DNA from: a virus
DNA length: 40,239 nt
Direction: 5' to 3' (one strand)
Virus record (IMG/VR): IMGVR_UViG_3300022707_003617
Span: 1-40,239 of that record
Shown: piece after piece, positions 9,750-17,738 of the stretch
Layout: every line of letters starts with the position of its first letter
How positions within the stretch are numbered: position 1 is the first letter of the stretch
Position numbers and translations under genes: made by a program
Notes under the pieces: model-generated
Told to the model about the DNA's origin: nothing
The model's input: only the letters and a program-made list of their open reading frames with translations
Database searches by the model: none

Positions 9750-10688
9750 ATGGTCACTAAGCACTTGTGGAAACTTCCAGCAATCCTACTGTTGTCGGCT
9801 ATCTCTGTTTTGGCAGGGCAGGGAATCAAATACGACCCAGACACTTTCAGAGTAACGGAGTACTACGTCAGCGTCCCTACCACCGTATGGCTGGGCCTTC
9901 CTAATACACTGGTCAACCATGACGCTGTTGTCCAATTCACTATCACGCCCGCAGCATTGGCAGTCTCGCCTACGTTCTGGGAGTACGACCCCATAGCTCT
10001 GGTAACGGCCAACATCATCACTTGGCATGGAGACGTGATCCAGTATGATCCCGCCGACCCGACAGTTGCCAATCGAGTAACCCTCTACCAAAAGAACATA
10101 GTGCGCGCCGATTTTTTGGGCCAGCCCAACACGCTAGTCAACTATGACTCCACCGTTGGGTTCACCAGCACGGCGACTTTGCAGCGGAAGTATTGGAAGG
10201 TTAGCGGGACCGTGATTGTGGACATGAGCGCAGCCGAGCAGACTGCTGTGGATGCCGAGCAGGCAACCGCCGACGTCGGGCAGGCCGAAGTCCAAATGGT
10301 TCTGTTCGATTTCACTACCGCCGTGACGACTGGTGATGGGAAGTATTTTTTCCATATCGCGGAAGGCTCCAAACTAATCGGGATGGACCTAATTAGCCTT
10401 ACCGCTGCGGTTGTTACAGTCAGTTCGTCGGGCCTGCCAACCGTGGACGTGGCTCGATGTGCGCCAGTGGCTACTGGGAATCCGTGTTCCGGTACGGTGG
10501 TTGATGTTCTTTCGACCGACCTGACGATTGACGTGAACGAGGATAGTTCGTTCACTGCCACTACTGCCTTCGCCATCAATACGGCCAACGATGATGTGGT
10601 GGAGGACGGAATGTGGCGCATTGATGTGGACATTGCGGGTACAGGAACACAAGGGCTAATCGTCACGCTGATATTGCAACTGCCATGA
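9750..10688 (+). CDS. Exported protein of unknown function
   Basis: 312 residues. ATG 9750 is preferred because AAGGAG (9738-9743) is well placed. The N-terminus is a Sec signal peptide ending near SVLA-GQ. The body has an internal repeat: WLGLPNTLVNHDAVVQFT and FLGQPNTLVNYDSTVGFT occur about 75 residues apart, each followed by a segment with a conserved Tyr or Trp. A short Ala/Glu-rich helix (AAEQTAVDAEQATADVGQAEVQ) separates this from a beta-rich C-terminal half. It lies between two exported fibre-type genes and overlaps the next by four bases. No family recognised. Confidence 0.65.
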   Translation: MVTKHLWKLPAILLLSAISVLAGQGIKYDPDTFRVTEYYVSVPTTVWLGLPNTLVNHDAVVQFTITPAALAVSPTFWEYDPIALVTANIITWHGDVIQYDPADPTVANRVTLYQKNIVRADFLGQPNTLVNYDSTVGFTSTATLQRKYWKVSGTVIVDMSAAEQTAVDAEQATADVGQAEVQMVLFDFTTAVTTGDGKYFFHIAEGSKLIGMDLISLTAAVVTVSSSGLPTVDVARCAPVATGNPCSGTVVDVLSTDLTIDVNEDSSFTATTAFAINTANDDVVEDGMWRIDVDIAGTGTQGLIVTLILQLP

Positions 10689-12082
10689 GAATGAAACCGC
10701 AAATTATTCTCTTCTTTCTAGCCCTCCTGTGGGCCGCGCCTACTTGGGCGCAGATTAGTTTCATCGCTAAAGCAAACAATTCGGCTGGTAGTGGTACGGC
10801 CCTATCAGTTACACATGGATTGACCCTAGTCAACGATGACGTAATGATTGGCATCGTTCACACAGACAATGTGTCTGATTCCATAACTGATAACAATGGC
10901 ACGGAAGCCTGGACTGCTGTTTTTGGAGAAGATGGGCAGTCAGGAACTCACTCCTACCAGATATTCAGAAGAATCATTGACGGCAACGAGGGGACAACTT
11001 TCGACTTCACATCGAATGGTAACTTGCGCTGGACTCTTGCTGTATTCCAATGGCGGGGGGTTGATACTGCTGACATCTTTGACGTAACTCCGAGCGCCAC
11101 CACCTCGAACAACGGTGGTTCTGACCAAACCATTATCGGTAACGACATCACGGTAGCGGCGGGCACGGTTGGAATCTTCATAGCAATGCCTGACAGCGTG
11201 AACAGGTTTTTTTCTGCGATTACGGATTCTTACATAGCAAGGCTTGAATCCACCACAAACCCAGGACAGGATACTGCTATCTACTCGAAAGCATACCCAT
11301 CCGGTCAGGCTACAACCACCATTGAGGCAACTTACTCCCTAACCACAAATTGGGACACGCAGCATTTTTCACTCAAGGGGACGGCTTTCCCTACGGTTCA
11401 AGCCGTCAACGGCGGCACCCAAGCTACTAGCACCACCAGTCACACCGTCAACCTACCGGCCGGAATCCAGAATGGCAATCTGCTGTTTGCGGTCATAACC
11501 GTCACTGGACTTCCCGCGTCTGGTCTGGCCACCCAAATCACCTGGCCCACGGGCTGGGCTGAGCTCTATGAACGCATCTACGACGACGCCATAGACGTCG
11601 GCACTCAGTCGTTGGCTTTCCGGCGTGCGGACGGAACCGAGGGCGGAAGTATAACCGTCACTACCGACGACTCAGTGTTCAGTTCCCATACTTCCTACCG
11701 TTTGACTGGACACCACGCTACTTCCGATCCCGAAGTCGGTAGCGCTGCTGCCGGTAACACCAATCCCAACCCCCCCTCACTCTCGCCCTCTTGGGGAGCC
11801 GAAAATACGCTTTGGTTTGCCCTGTGCGGATTCTCCCTCAACGACGACGATATCACCATCTCCAGCGCTCCCACCAACTACACCAATCTACGCGAAGATA
11901 ATGGCGGTGCCACTGGCGAACAAACCTCTACCGGCACAGCCCGTCGAGAGCTAAACAGCGCTAGTGAAAATCCCGGCATCTTCACCATCACAACCGGCCG
12001 CCGTTGGGTAGCTAATACGATTGCGATTCGACCAGCGGCAGCGGTCACGGTGACACCGCGCCGTCGCGTGGTGGTGTATTGA
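10685..12082 (+). CDS. Exported two-domain beta-sandwich fibre-type protein
   Basis: 465 residues from ATG 10685 (ATGA overlap with the preceding stop). A Sec signal peptide ends at PTWA-Q. Two related domains follow: residues about 24-235, and about 236-465. The second is clearly paralogous to the protein at 7565-8293, sharing WPxGWxE, ADGTEG, PSWGAExTLW, ARRELN, SENPG and ANTIAIRPAA, and the same basic tail PRRR. The locus therefore holds three copies of one domain in two genes, by duplication. The likely role is a surface or fibre component. Confidence 0.7.
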   Translation: MRMKPQIILFFLALLWAAPTWAQISFIAKANNSAGSGTALSVTHGLTLVNDDVMIGIVHTDNVSDSITDNNGTEAWTAVFGEDGQSGTHSYQIFRRIIDGNEGTTFDFTSNGNLRWTLAVFQWRGVDTADIFDVTPSATTSNNGGSDQTIIGNDITVAAGTVGIFIAMPDSVNRFFSAITDSYIARLESTTNPGQDTAIYSKAYPSGQATTTIEATYSLTTNWDTQHFSLKGTAFPTVQAVNGGTQATSTTSHTVNLPAGIQNGNLLFAVITVTGLPASGLATQITWPTGWAELYERIYDDAIDVGTQSLAFRRADGTEGGSITVTTDDSVFSSHTSYRLTGHHATSDPEVGSAAAGNTNPNPPSLSPSWGAENTLWFALCGFSLNDDDITISSAPTNYTNLREDNGGATGEQTSTGTARRELNSASENPGIFTITTGRRWVANTIAIRPAAAVTVTPRRRVVVY

Positions 12083-12139
12083 TGAGGCCAACTAGGTGGG
12101 TGTAAATGATAATTTTCAAGCACGCAAGTAGGAGGCAAC

Positions 12140-12601
12140 ATGGCTGATATAGAAGCTAAATCTCTCGGTGTAAGTTCACTGGCAGGGTGCGTAGCGGCTG
12201 CTCTTACTCTGGGGCCACTCGCCTATACTGTTTTTCCTTCCAAGGACCAATTCACCGAACTGCGGTTTCAGGTACAGCTGAATCAGATGCGGCTGGACTC
12301 CGCTTTTGGTCCTTTGAAGTTTCCCACTGGATTGAACCCGCCTACAAGTTCACTACCCAATCCCAACCTAGTCCACGCTGCCGAGGAACCGCAAGCCGCT
12401 CAGGAGAAGCTAGAGGCATATCGCAAGGCTCTCAATGCTGGTATCGTTGTCCTGCCAGAAAGTTTCATTCAGAAGTGCGGTGAGTTGGGTTTCTGGAAAG
12501 AGAGTTCGCTGGTGGTCTATCAGTTCAAGGGCGCGGATGGCCGAGAGTACAGCGCCGACCAGACCATCGCTTGCATGATTCGCTTGCACGGGTACAAATG
12601 A
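12140..12601 (+). CDS. Membrane-anchored protein upstream of lysis cassette
   Basis: 153 residues; the start is supported by AGGAGG just upstream. Residues about 10-32 are hydrophobic (SLAGCVAAALTLGPLAYTVF) and would anchor the protein in the inner membrane. The rest is soluble, with a Pro-rich linker and a helical stretch rich in Ala, Glu and Gln (HAAEEPQAAQEKLEAYRKAL). It is the last gene before the homing endonuclease and lysis genes, so a lysis accessory or virion role is possible, but nothing in the sequence decides this. Confidence 0.6.
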   Translation: MADIEAKSLGVSSLAGCVAAALTLGPLAYTVFPSKDQFTELRFQVQLNQMRLDSAFGPLKFPTGLNPPTSSLPNPNLVHAAEEPQAAQEKLEAYRKALNAGIVVLPESFIQKCGELGFWKESSLVVYQFKGADGREYSADQTIACMIRLHGYK

Positions 12602-12619
12602 TTGAGAAAGGGGGATTAG

Positions 12620-13075
12620 ATGACTAACTTTGGGGCCAATCCAAACCTTACATGGGCATACATCGCTGGATTCTTCGATGGAGAAGGTTGTGCTGGGATA
12701 TATCAAAGGAACCCGAAGCACAACAGTGGTAGGGTTATCCTGTGCAGCATTGCTCAGAAGGCTGTGCCAGTATTAGAGGCGATCCGTGCCTTTCTAAGTG
12801 TTCAAGGTATTAGTGCAAACCTTAACCCCCAAAGGGGACGTGGGCCAAATCCAATTGGCGTGCTTCAAATCAGCGCCAAGCAGGCTGTCAAATTCCTTAA
12901 TGCCGTTCTGCCTTACTTGGTTGTCAAAAAAGTCATCGTACAAGACCTCCTCCGGTATGACAAGATATTTCCTCCATTTACACGCCAGCAATGTGGCAGA
13001 CTTTCAGGAGAGGCTAAACGTGCCCAGATTCGTGGACATAGGAGCCACTGCGCAGATCTCAAAAGAGCTAGTTGA
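12620..13075 (+). CDS. Freestanding LAGLIDADG homing endonuclease
   Basis: 151 residues, preceded by AAGGGGG. The segment YIAGFFDGEGCAGI (residues 13-26) is the LAGLIDADG helix with its metal-binding acidic residue. A second helix near residues 85-100 is not a clear second motif, so it probably acts as a homodimer. Such enzymes cut a DNA site and spread by repair. It lies between late genes, directly before an amidase of clearly different base composition, which fits a mobile insertion or co-transfer. Confidence 0.85.
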   Translation: MTNFGANPNLTWAYIAGFFDGEGCAGIYQRNPKHNSGRVILCSIAQKAVPVLEAIRAFLSVQGISANLNPQRGRGPNPIGVLQISAKQAVKFLNAVLPYLVVKKVIVQDLLRYDKIFPPFTRQQCGRLSGEAKRAQIRGHRSHCADLKRAS

Positions 13076-13089
13076 GTAGGAGAACAGGG

Positions 13090-13728
13090 ATGAAGCTAGA
13101 CCACAGCCTGCGCCTGCCCATAGACCAATATAAGAACGAGGTAACGAAAAAGAACCTGATCGTGCTTCACCATACGGTCGGCGGGAGCGCCCGCTCGACC
13201 TGGCGCTGGTGGATGACTGACCCCAAGCCGATCGGGACCGCCTACATCGTGGCGCGCGACGGGACGATCCACGAGGTCTTTCACCCGGAGTGCTGGGCGT
13301 ACCACCTCGGCTACGGAAGCCGGATGGACGAGAAGCGGTCGATCGGGATCGAGCTCGCGAGCGAGGGCGCGCTGGTCGAGCGGGGCGGAGAACTCTACTG
13401 CTTTGACCGCGTGAGCGAGCGGACTCGCTTTACCGATGACGTCTTTGACCTAAGCTCTCCATGGCGGGGCTATCGCTATTTCGCCGCCTACGCGGAGGCG
13501 CAACTTGCGGCGACGATCGAGCTGGTCGGGGATCTCCTCCGTCGGTTCAGTATCCCCCCCGCCGTTTTCCGGGATGTCTTAACAGGAACGCCATCAAAAT
13601 TTGATGTCAACCACCGGCTCTGGAACGGGATCATTGGGCACGCGCACGTCCGGGACGACAAGACCGACGTGCACCCCGGCTTCGACTGGAATCGGCTGAT
13701 TGCGGAGCTGAAACTCCAGCGGATTTAG
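13090..13728 (+). CDS. Endolysin: N-acetylmuramoyl-L-alanine amidase (Amidase_2/PGRP fold)
   Basis: 212 residues from ATG 13090 (AGGAG upstream; a TTG at 13072 is less likely). It cleaves the bond between MurNAc and L-Ala in peptidoglycan at the end of infection. Visible motifs are IVLHHTVGG (first Zn-binding His near residue 27), HPECWAYHLG, SIGIELAS, and GHAHV followed by KTDVHPGFDW, which supply the second His and the third ligand. There is no signal peptide or wall-binding domain, so it depends on a holin. Base composition is unusual: 158 of 240 bases in 13141-13380 are G or C (66%), against about 50% in the preceding gene, suggesting recent transfer. Confidence 0.88.
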   Translation: MKLDHSLRLPIDQYKNEVTKKNLIVLHHTVGGSARSTWRWWMTDPKPIGTAYIVARDGTIHEVFHPECWAYHLGYGSRMDEKRSIGIELASEGALVERGGELYCFDRVSERTRFTDDVFDLSSPWRGYRYFAAYAEAQLAATIELVGDLLRRFSIPPAVFRDVLTGTPSKFDVNHRLWNGIIGHAHVRDDKTDVHPGFDWNRLIAELKLQRI

Positions 13729-13738
13729 GAGGAGGTCG

Positions 13739-14050
13739 ATGGAAGGCTGGGAACTGTTCAAGCACATCATCGCGCGCGAAATTACGCACTTTGGCTGGGC
13801 ACCGTGGGCCTTTACCACCACCTACATGCTCTGTCACTACCTGGGGGGCTGGAAACCAAAACTAAAGCTGACTGGCGTCTGGCGCTTCCTGGTGCCGTGG
13901 GTGGTGGTGTGGTTCGCTATTTCCGTGCGCGAAGCCGCCGACGTGGCGCACGGGAGCTGGGTCGGCAAGAGCTATATTGACATCGCTTGGTGGGGGATTG
14001 TGCTAGGAGGCTGGGCTTGGCTCCAGCGCTGGATACAACGCCATACTTAA
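13739..14050 (+). CDS. Holin-like membrane protein
   Basis: 103 residues, with a strong ribosome-binding site (AGGAGGAGG) between it and the amidase stop. Three hydrophobic segments are seen near residues 19-38, 47-64 and 80-98, separated by short charged loops, the usual class I holin pattern. It follows the amidase by ten bases and is followed immediately by a spanin-like gene. The holin role, permeabilising the inner membrane to release the amidase, is inferred from topology and position. Confidence 0.6.
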   Translation: MEGWELFKHIIAREITHFGWAPWAFTTTYMLCHYLGGWKPKLKLTGVWRFLVPWVVVWFAISVREAADVAHGSWVGKSYIDIAWWGIVLGGWAWLQRWIQRHT

Positions 14051-14779
14051 ATGGGAAAGCTAAAAGACTACCTGTGGGAGTTTGCCATCGCCGCTGGCGT
14101 CGGCGCAGCCATCGTCTTCGGCTACTTCTGGTGGGCTTCTTCTGTCGCCTCCGCAGAGTTGGCGCGGCAGAAAATTGAAACCGAACAGACCGTCGCCCGG
14201 CTGGAAGAAGCAAACGAGAAGCTGGGCAAAGACAACGCGGACAAGGAACAACAGAACGAACAGCTCATGGGGCTCATTCAGGATATGCGCCTGGAGCTGC
14301 GCGAGCTTAAAGACCAAGTGAGCGACCTTCGGCAAGTGACCGCCGAACGGCTTGTCCGGGTGGCAAGTATGCCGATGGAAACCATCGCGGTCGAAACCGC
14401 CCAGGAACTCAACCTACCCCAAGTTGCGATTATGGTGCTGCCCGACTCGACCCTGAGTTTCACCCCGGAAGCCAGCAGGGTCAATCTGGAACACCTGATT
14501 CAAGGCACGTCCGACAAAGCAGAGCTGGTGCTATCACGGAAGGAAATCGCAAACCTGGAGGGCCAACTGGAAAGAGGGAAGGCGCTGGTCGGCAACAAGG
14601 ATTCAATCATCAAGAACAAGGACGGCGAGATTGCGAACGTGCGCGAAGAAATGGAGTCTCAGTTGAAGTTGAAAGATGCCGAGATTGGCGCACTCAAGGC
14701 CAAACTCCGCAAACGAACGGTGGTTTCCAGTTTCTTCGGTTTCATTGCCGGGATACTGGCAAAGGCGGTGTTCTTATGA
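14051..14779 (+). CDS. Spanin-like coiled-coil membrane protein
   Basis: 242 residues. The N-terminal membrane segment (about residues 10-30) is followed by a long Glu/Lys/Gln-rich coiled coil (about 35-100), a short globular part and a second coiled coil (about 165-220). The first half resembles inner-membrane Rz-type spanins. The C-terminus ends in another hydrophobic run (VVSSFFGFIAGILAKAVFL), which Rz proteins lack. No outer-membrane lipoprotein partner was found next to it. It may be an unusual one-component spanin or another envelope protein. Confidence 0.55.
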   Translation: MGKLKDYLWEFAIAAGVGAAIVFGYFWWASSVASAELARQKIETEQTVARLEEANEKLGKDNADKEQQNEQLMGLIQDMRLELRELKDQVSDLRQVTAERLVRVASMPMETIAVETAQELNLPQVAIMVLPDSTLSFTPEASRVNLEHLIQGTSDKAELVLSRKEIANLEGQLERGKALVGNKDSIIKNKDGEIANVREEMESQLKLKDAEIGALKAKLRKRTVVSSFFGFIAGILAKAVFL

Positions 14780-14979
14780 AGCTAAAAGGATGGAGAAAGT
14801 TTGTGGCGATGTTGACTGGTTTGCTGGTAGCTTGGCACCTAGCTCTCGTTGGTATCCAGCACGGAGTTGACCTCGTAGCACTAGCAGCCTTGGTGACTGC
14901 TAGTTGTGCTGCCCCCGCTGCCTATATGGGGTCTAATGTTTGGAAGGAGCACGTCAGAACTAAAAACGGAAAGCAGTAA
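14776..14979 (+). CDS. Small two-helix membrane protein, second holin candidate
   Basis: 67 residues, ATGA overlap with the spanin-like gene. Two hydrophobic helices (about residues 9-28 and 31-50) are joined by a very short turn, with a basic tail (KEHVRTKNGKQ), the class II holin layout. Together with the 103-residue protein this could be a holin/antiholin pair. The assignment is by topology only. Confidence 0.55.
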   Translation: MKLKGWRKFVAMLTGLLVAWHLALVGIQHGVDLVALAALVTASCAAPAAYMGSNVWKEHVRTKNGKQ

Positions 14980-14996
14980 GTATTTCGCAGCGCCAT

Positions 14997-15026
14997 AGGG
15001 GCCGGACAGCGCCACCCCCGGCCCCT
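14997..15026 (+). terminator. GC-rich stem-loop after lysis cassette (possible terminator)
   Basis: AGGGGCCGG (14997-15005) pairs perfectly with CCGGCCCCT (15018-15026) around a 12-base loop, 18 bases after the last lysis gene. No T-tract follows, so intrinsic termination is uncertain. The position, between the late block and a promoter-driven regulator gene, fits a terminator or insulator. Confidence 0.45.
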
Positions 15027-15077
15027 CCCTCCAAGTATAAGAAAACTAAGCAATACCAACATTCTCTAAAATATCTA

Positions 15078-15107
15078 TTGACATCACATCATCGAAGGCT
15101 GTATAGG
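15078..15107 (+). promoter_or_regulatory. Sigma70-type promoter for the XRE regulator
   Basis: A perfect -35 TTGACA (15078-15083), an 18-base spacer and a -10 TATAGG (15102-15107). The expected start site, about seven bases downstream, falls on the ATG at 15114, so the transcript may be leaderless, as is known for lambda cI from PRM. Confidence 0.6.
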
Positions 15108-15113
15108 GGTGGC

Positions 15114-15314
15114 ATGGCAACAAACACAAAGAGCAGCCAAGCACTCGCAGTAAGGCTTCGTGAGTACCGCTTTGAGAACGATCTCACTCAAGAAAAATTA
15201 GCGCAAATTCTAAGCGTTTCAATCTTCACTATCAGCCGAGCCGAGAACGGAGGCACCGTCAGTGACCGCACTGAGTTCAAAATTAAGAAACTTATCGGTG
15301 GGAGTGCACGCTAA
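15114..15314 (+). CDS. XRE/Cro-CI-type DNA-binding regulator
   Basis: 66 residues from ATG 15114. A helix-turn-helix (LTQEKLAQILSVSIFTISRAENG, about residues 24-46) takes up most of the protein, and there is no C-terminal oligomerisation or protease domain, so it is Cro-like rather than a full CI repressor. It heads the rightward early block behind its own promoter and probably controls lysis versus persistence or early-to-late timing. AGGGG lies upstream, but would be absent from the mRNA if transcription starts at the ATG. Confidence 0.8.
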   Translation: MATNTKSSQALAVRLREYRFENDLTQEKLAQILSVSIFTISRAENGGTVSDRTEFKIKKLIGGSAR

Positions 15315-15315
15315 T

Positions 15316-15642
15316 ATGAAAAACCTAGTTGCAGTGACGCTGTTTGTGGCGATGTTGGCGTCGGCCCAGACCCCGAATGTCGAACCGGGCTTGCTTTTGA
15401 CCGAGGTTGAGACTCTGCAAATCTCCATCGTGATGAAGGACACGCTCCTGGCTGCCCAGAGGATGGAGATTCTTCTCACCCGATACAACCAAGCCGTCGT
15501 CGAACGCAACGCTGGGCAAGCGGCATTCGATCAGATGGTGGTGAGGCTGCGGGCCGTGCACGAAGCGCCAGCAGACAGGTTCACGTTCGACTCCGCCACG
15601 CTCAGGTTTATTCCGCTTCCACCAGAAGAACCCAAGCTATGA
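15316..15642 (+). CDS. Small exported protein
   Basis: 108 residues from ATG 15316, one base after the regulator stop. Residues 1-17 form a Sec signal peptide ending at LASA-Q. The mature part is mostly helical (LLTEVETLQISIVMKDTLLA, then a short amphipathic segment) with no cysteines. A periplasmic early-gene product right behind the regulator could act in superinfection exclusion or envelope modification, but this is inference from position. Confidence 0.65.
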   Translation: MKNLVAVTLFVAMLASAQTPNVEPGLLLTEVETLQISIVMKDTLLAAQRMEILLTRYNQAVVERNAGQAAFDQMVVRLRAVHEAPADRFTFDSATLRFIPLPPEEPKL

Positions 15643-15857
15643 TTGCCACTGAAATACTTAGAACACAATTCGAGCAGCGGCCATACAAGGGAAAAAGGCA
15701 GCCTCCAAAAGAAGCTATAGAGCTATTTGCCTACCTTGTCGAAGAAGTAGCTCCGAATGATTCAAGCAATGAAAGGGCGGGGTCGTTTGCTGCAATGTGT
15801 CTCTTATGGACGTTGATCGAGGCTTGCGAAATACAAAGTCACAGGGTTAAGAAGTGA
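15639..15857 (+). CDS. Small early protein of unknown function
   Basis: 72 residues, four-base ATGA overlap with the exported protein gene and four-base GTGA overlap with the next, so it belongs to a translationally coupled chain. It is helical and soluble, with a basic N-terminal part (RPYKGKRQPPKE). No motif recognised. Confidence 0.55.
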   Translation: MIATEILRTQFEQRPYKGKRQPPKEAIELFAYLVEEVAPNDSSNERAGSFAAMCLLWTLIEACEIQSHRVKK

Positions 15858-16147
15858 AGAAACAAACCAATCTCGTCCTGCCCGAAGAACACGTAATGTT
15901 CAGGGAAAAGTGCATGCAGTTGTTTGAGCGGCAGATTCCAGGTGTGGAGCACCGCACTAATCGGCTAACCGCGATCATTGACGAAATTGCCAAGGTCGGA
16001 GACAGCTATCCAATGTACCAATTCTATCTCGCCGTGATGTTTTCCGCAGACGACATGCTTGTCAACATGCGGGAGTTGATGATGGCGGAGTTGGAACAAA
16101 AAGCAAAGGGTGGGACGAATGGCAAACAAGGAATCCTCAAGAACTGA
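15854..16147 (+). CDS. Small early protein of unknown function
   Basis: 97 residues from GTG 15854 (GTGA overlap). Predicted all-helical with charged ends (MKKQTNLVLPEEHVMFREKC). No zinc, nucleotide-binding or membrane motif. It overlaps the next gene by 29 bases. Confidence 0.55.
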   Translation: MKKQTNLVLPEEHVMFREKCMQLFERQIPGVEHRTNRLTAIIDEIAKVGDSYPMYQFYLAVMFSADDMLVNMRELMMAELEQKAKGGTNGKQGILKN

Positions 16148-16328
16148 CTGCCGCTTCCTGCACCACATGATATATCTGCGAAAGACCTATCACTACGGAA
16201 TGACGAACGAGCAGACCCTTGAGGGCTGGATTGGTCATTGCGTGAATGATGGGTGTGATTTCTGGCGCAAGGTTTTAGGGCCATTGCCGTCCCACAGGAC
16301 TGCCCCTGCCCCCCTCAAGGGAGCGTGA
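16119..16328 (+). CDS. Small early protein of unknown function
   Basis: 69 residues from ATG 16119, overlapping the previous gene; a GTG at 16110 is an alternative start. It is rich in His, Cys and aromatic residues (CRFLHHMIYLRKTYHYG, then GHCVNDGCDFW), which could bind metal, but the spacing fits no known zinc finger. Confidence 0.45.
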   Translation: MANKESSRTDCRFLHHMIYLRKTYHYGMTNEQTLEGWIGHCVNDGCDFWRKVLGPLPSHRTAPAPLKGA

Positions 16329-16331
16329 GCG

Positions 16332-16622
16332 ATGAACCGCTACAAACCACGCGAGAGGTTCATGCTCGGCTGCCTGCTGGTGGCTCTGATGGTGGGGATT
16401 GTCTTTGTGAAGTTCTGGATGGTGTCGGTAGAGGAACGGTTGGCTGAGAACATAGTTATCCGCCGAGCCAACTTGGGGGACGACAAGACGCAAACCAACT
16501 TGCTTTACAACCACGAGAACCGACTACGGAGAGTCGAGCGCACCGCTTGGGCCGTATGGGACCACCACGCGCCTTATGATGGTTGGCCTACGCAGCAGCA
16601 AATCGCAAGAGGGGAACGATGA
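16332..16622 (+). CDS. Small single-pass membrane protein
   Basis: 96 residues. A hydrophobic segment (MLGCLLVALMVGIVFVKFWM, about residues 11-30) follows a basic start, so the long charged C-terminal part probably faces the periplasm. The C-terminal part is helical (HENRLRRVERTAWAV). It ends in an ATGA overlap with the next gene. No family recognised. Confidence 0.55.
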   Translation: MNRYKPRERFMLGCLLVALMVGIVFVKFWMVSVEERLAENIVIRRANLGDDKTQTNLLYNHENRLRRVERTAWAVWDHHAPYDGWPTQQQIARGER

Positions 16623-16915
16623 GTGAGCCGTTGACGCTCGAACAACTCGAAGCCGATTCCAAGAAGCTAAGGGAGCCTGCTACCTGCAATGCCGGGCACA
16701 AAAGCAACCTGCCGGTCGCGTTGTGGGATTGTCCGGTATGTACGCAGTTGCTCCGCGACAAGCTCCAGCAGGTGGAGGAGTTGGTGGGAATGATTGGCTC
16801 CTACCAGAAGCGCATCCTCAAGAATCCCACCGATGTAGATAGCTATCCGACCGCTACCGACATATTCGCCAAGAACCGCGAAGTCGAAGCGGCGCTAGGG
16901 GGGAAAGCAGAATGA
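16619..16915 (+). CDS. Small protein with Cys pairs, possible zinc binding
   Basis: 98 residues from ATG 16619 (ATGA overlap). CNAGH and WDCPVCTQLL (about residues 23-46) give a Cys/His set that could form a small zinc site, followed by a helix and an acidic tail. It overlaps the HNH gene by four bases. Function unknown. Confidence 0.5.
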   Translation: MSEPLTLEQLEADSKKLREPATCNAGHKSNLPVALWDCPVCTQLLRDKLQQVEELVGMIGSYQKRILKNPTDVDSYPTATDIFAKNREVEAALGGKAE

Positions 16916-17346
16916 GGAAGCGCCGGATACATGCAGGCGGATATTCGATGATTCCATTCAAGAGGCATGGAATTTATGAGCATAGGCAAATCATGGAGGC
17001 GGTGCTTGGGAGGAAATTGCTAACTTCGGAACACGTTCATCACAAGGATGGCAATAAGACAAACAATCACCCTTCTAACCTACAGGTTGTTTCAGCTCAC
17101 GACCATCGAGGATTGCATCGGCAGACACGCTGCAAGTCTGGGCACGCACTAGAAGGTCCCAATGTGTATGTCCGACCAGACAACGGCAAAAGGCAATGTC
17201 TAGCTTGTAAGAAGGGTGTGTTCAAACGCTTTCGCGCGAAAAACCCGGGGTATTTGCGGCAATGGAGAGCGAACAGCCCTCACCGCGTTGCCGAATACGA
17301 ACGCCGGCGCAGAGAGGCAAGACGGCTAGGAGCTCCGCATGACTAG
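16912..17346 (+). CDS. HNH homing endonuclease
   Basis: 144 residues. EHRQIMEAVLGRKLLTSEHV then HHKDGNKTNNHPSNLQVVS and HDHRGLH (about residues 22-65) is the phage HNH_3-type core with its catalytic His and Asn. A CKSGHALEG...RQCLACKK segment behind it looks like a zinc ribbon used for DNA binding, and the C-terminus is strongly basic. Such genes cut and spread as mobile elements. It keeps four-base coupling to the gene before it. Confidence 0.85.
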   Translation: MRKRRIHAGGYSMIPFKRHGIYEHRQIMEAVLGRKLLTSEHVHHKDGNKTNNHPSNLQVVSAHDHRGLHRQTRCKSGHALEGPNVYVRPDNGKRQCLACKKGVFKRFRAKNPGYLRQWRANSPHRVAEYERRRREARRLGAPHD

Positions 17347-17566
17347 GCAGTGCGCGTGGTGTCAGCTAATTCTCGGAGAGCGGTGCCCTCAGTGCGGTTC
17401 GGAAAATCTGATTCTGCTCAACAGAGAGGATGATTTGCCACCCGATACGTTTGAGTGCCACAACCACCATGAATTTCAGGAAGGCGCAGGCGGAGTAACC
17501 CACGGAATTTGCGACCCCTGCCTAGAGAAGCGCAAGCAAGAGGTACAAAGCGCAGCCAGATACTAG
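17339..17566 (+). CDS. Zinc-ribbon small protein
   Basis: 75 residues overlapping the HNH gene by eight bases. Three CxxC pairs are visible: CAWC (residues 5-8), CPQC (16-19) and CDPC near residue 58, plus CHNHH, so it probably binds two zinc ions. It could be a DNA-binding or adaptor protein, but the partner is unknown. Confidence 0.55.
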   Translation: MTRQCAWCQLILGERCPQCGSENLILLNREDDLPPDTFECHNHHEFQEGAGGVTHGICDPCLEKRKQEVQSAARY

Positions 17567-17576
17567 CGAGGACGGC

Positions 17577-17738
17577 ATGAGCGAAGTTGAGAAAGAAAGA
17601 GTTCGCCTCCTAATAGAAATCTGTACGAGAAGCCTTTCGGTTATGACTGCGGCAGCAGCAATCGGGAATACAGAGGAAATTGAGAAAGGAAGAAAATCTC
17701 TTGAGGGCGCTCTGATTGAATTGGTTGGAGCTAAATAA
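17577..17738 (+). CDS. 53-residue helical protein upstream of recT
   Basis: ATG 17577 opens a 53-codon frame whose TAA shares one base with the recT ATG (TAATG), which argues that it is translated. The protein is helical, with alternating charged and hydrophobic residues (EVEKERVRLLIEICTRSL and EEIEKGRKSLEGALIELV), and could be a small coiled-coil partner. GAGG is present upstream. No family recognised. Confidence 0.6.
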   Translation: MSEVEKERVRLLIEICTRSLSVMTAAAAIGNTEEIEKGRKSLEGALIELVGAK

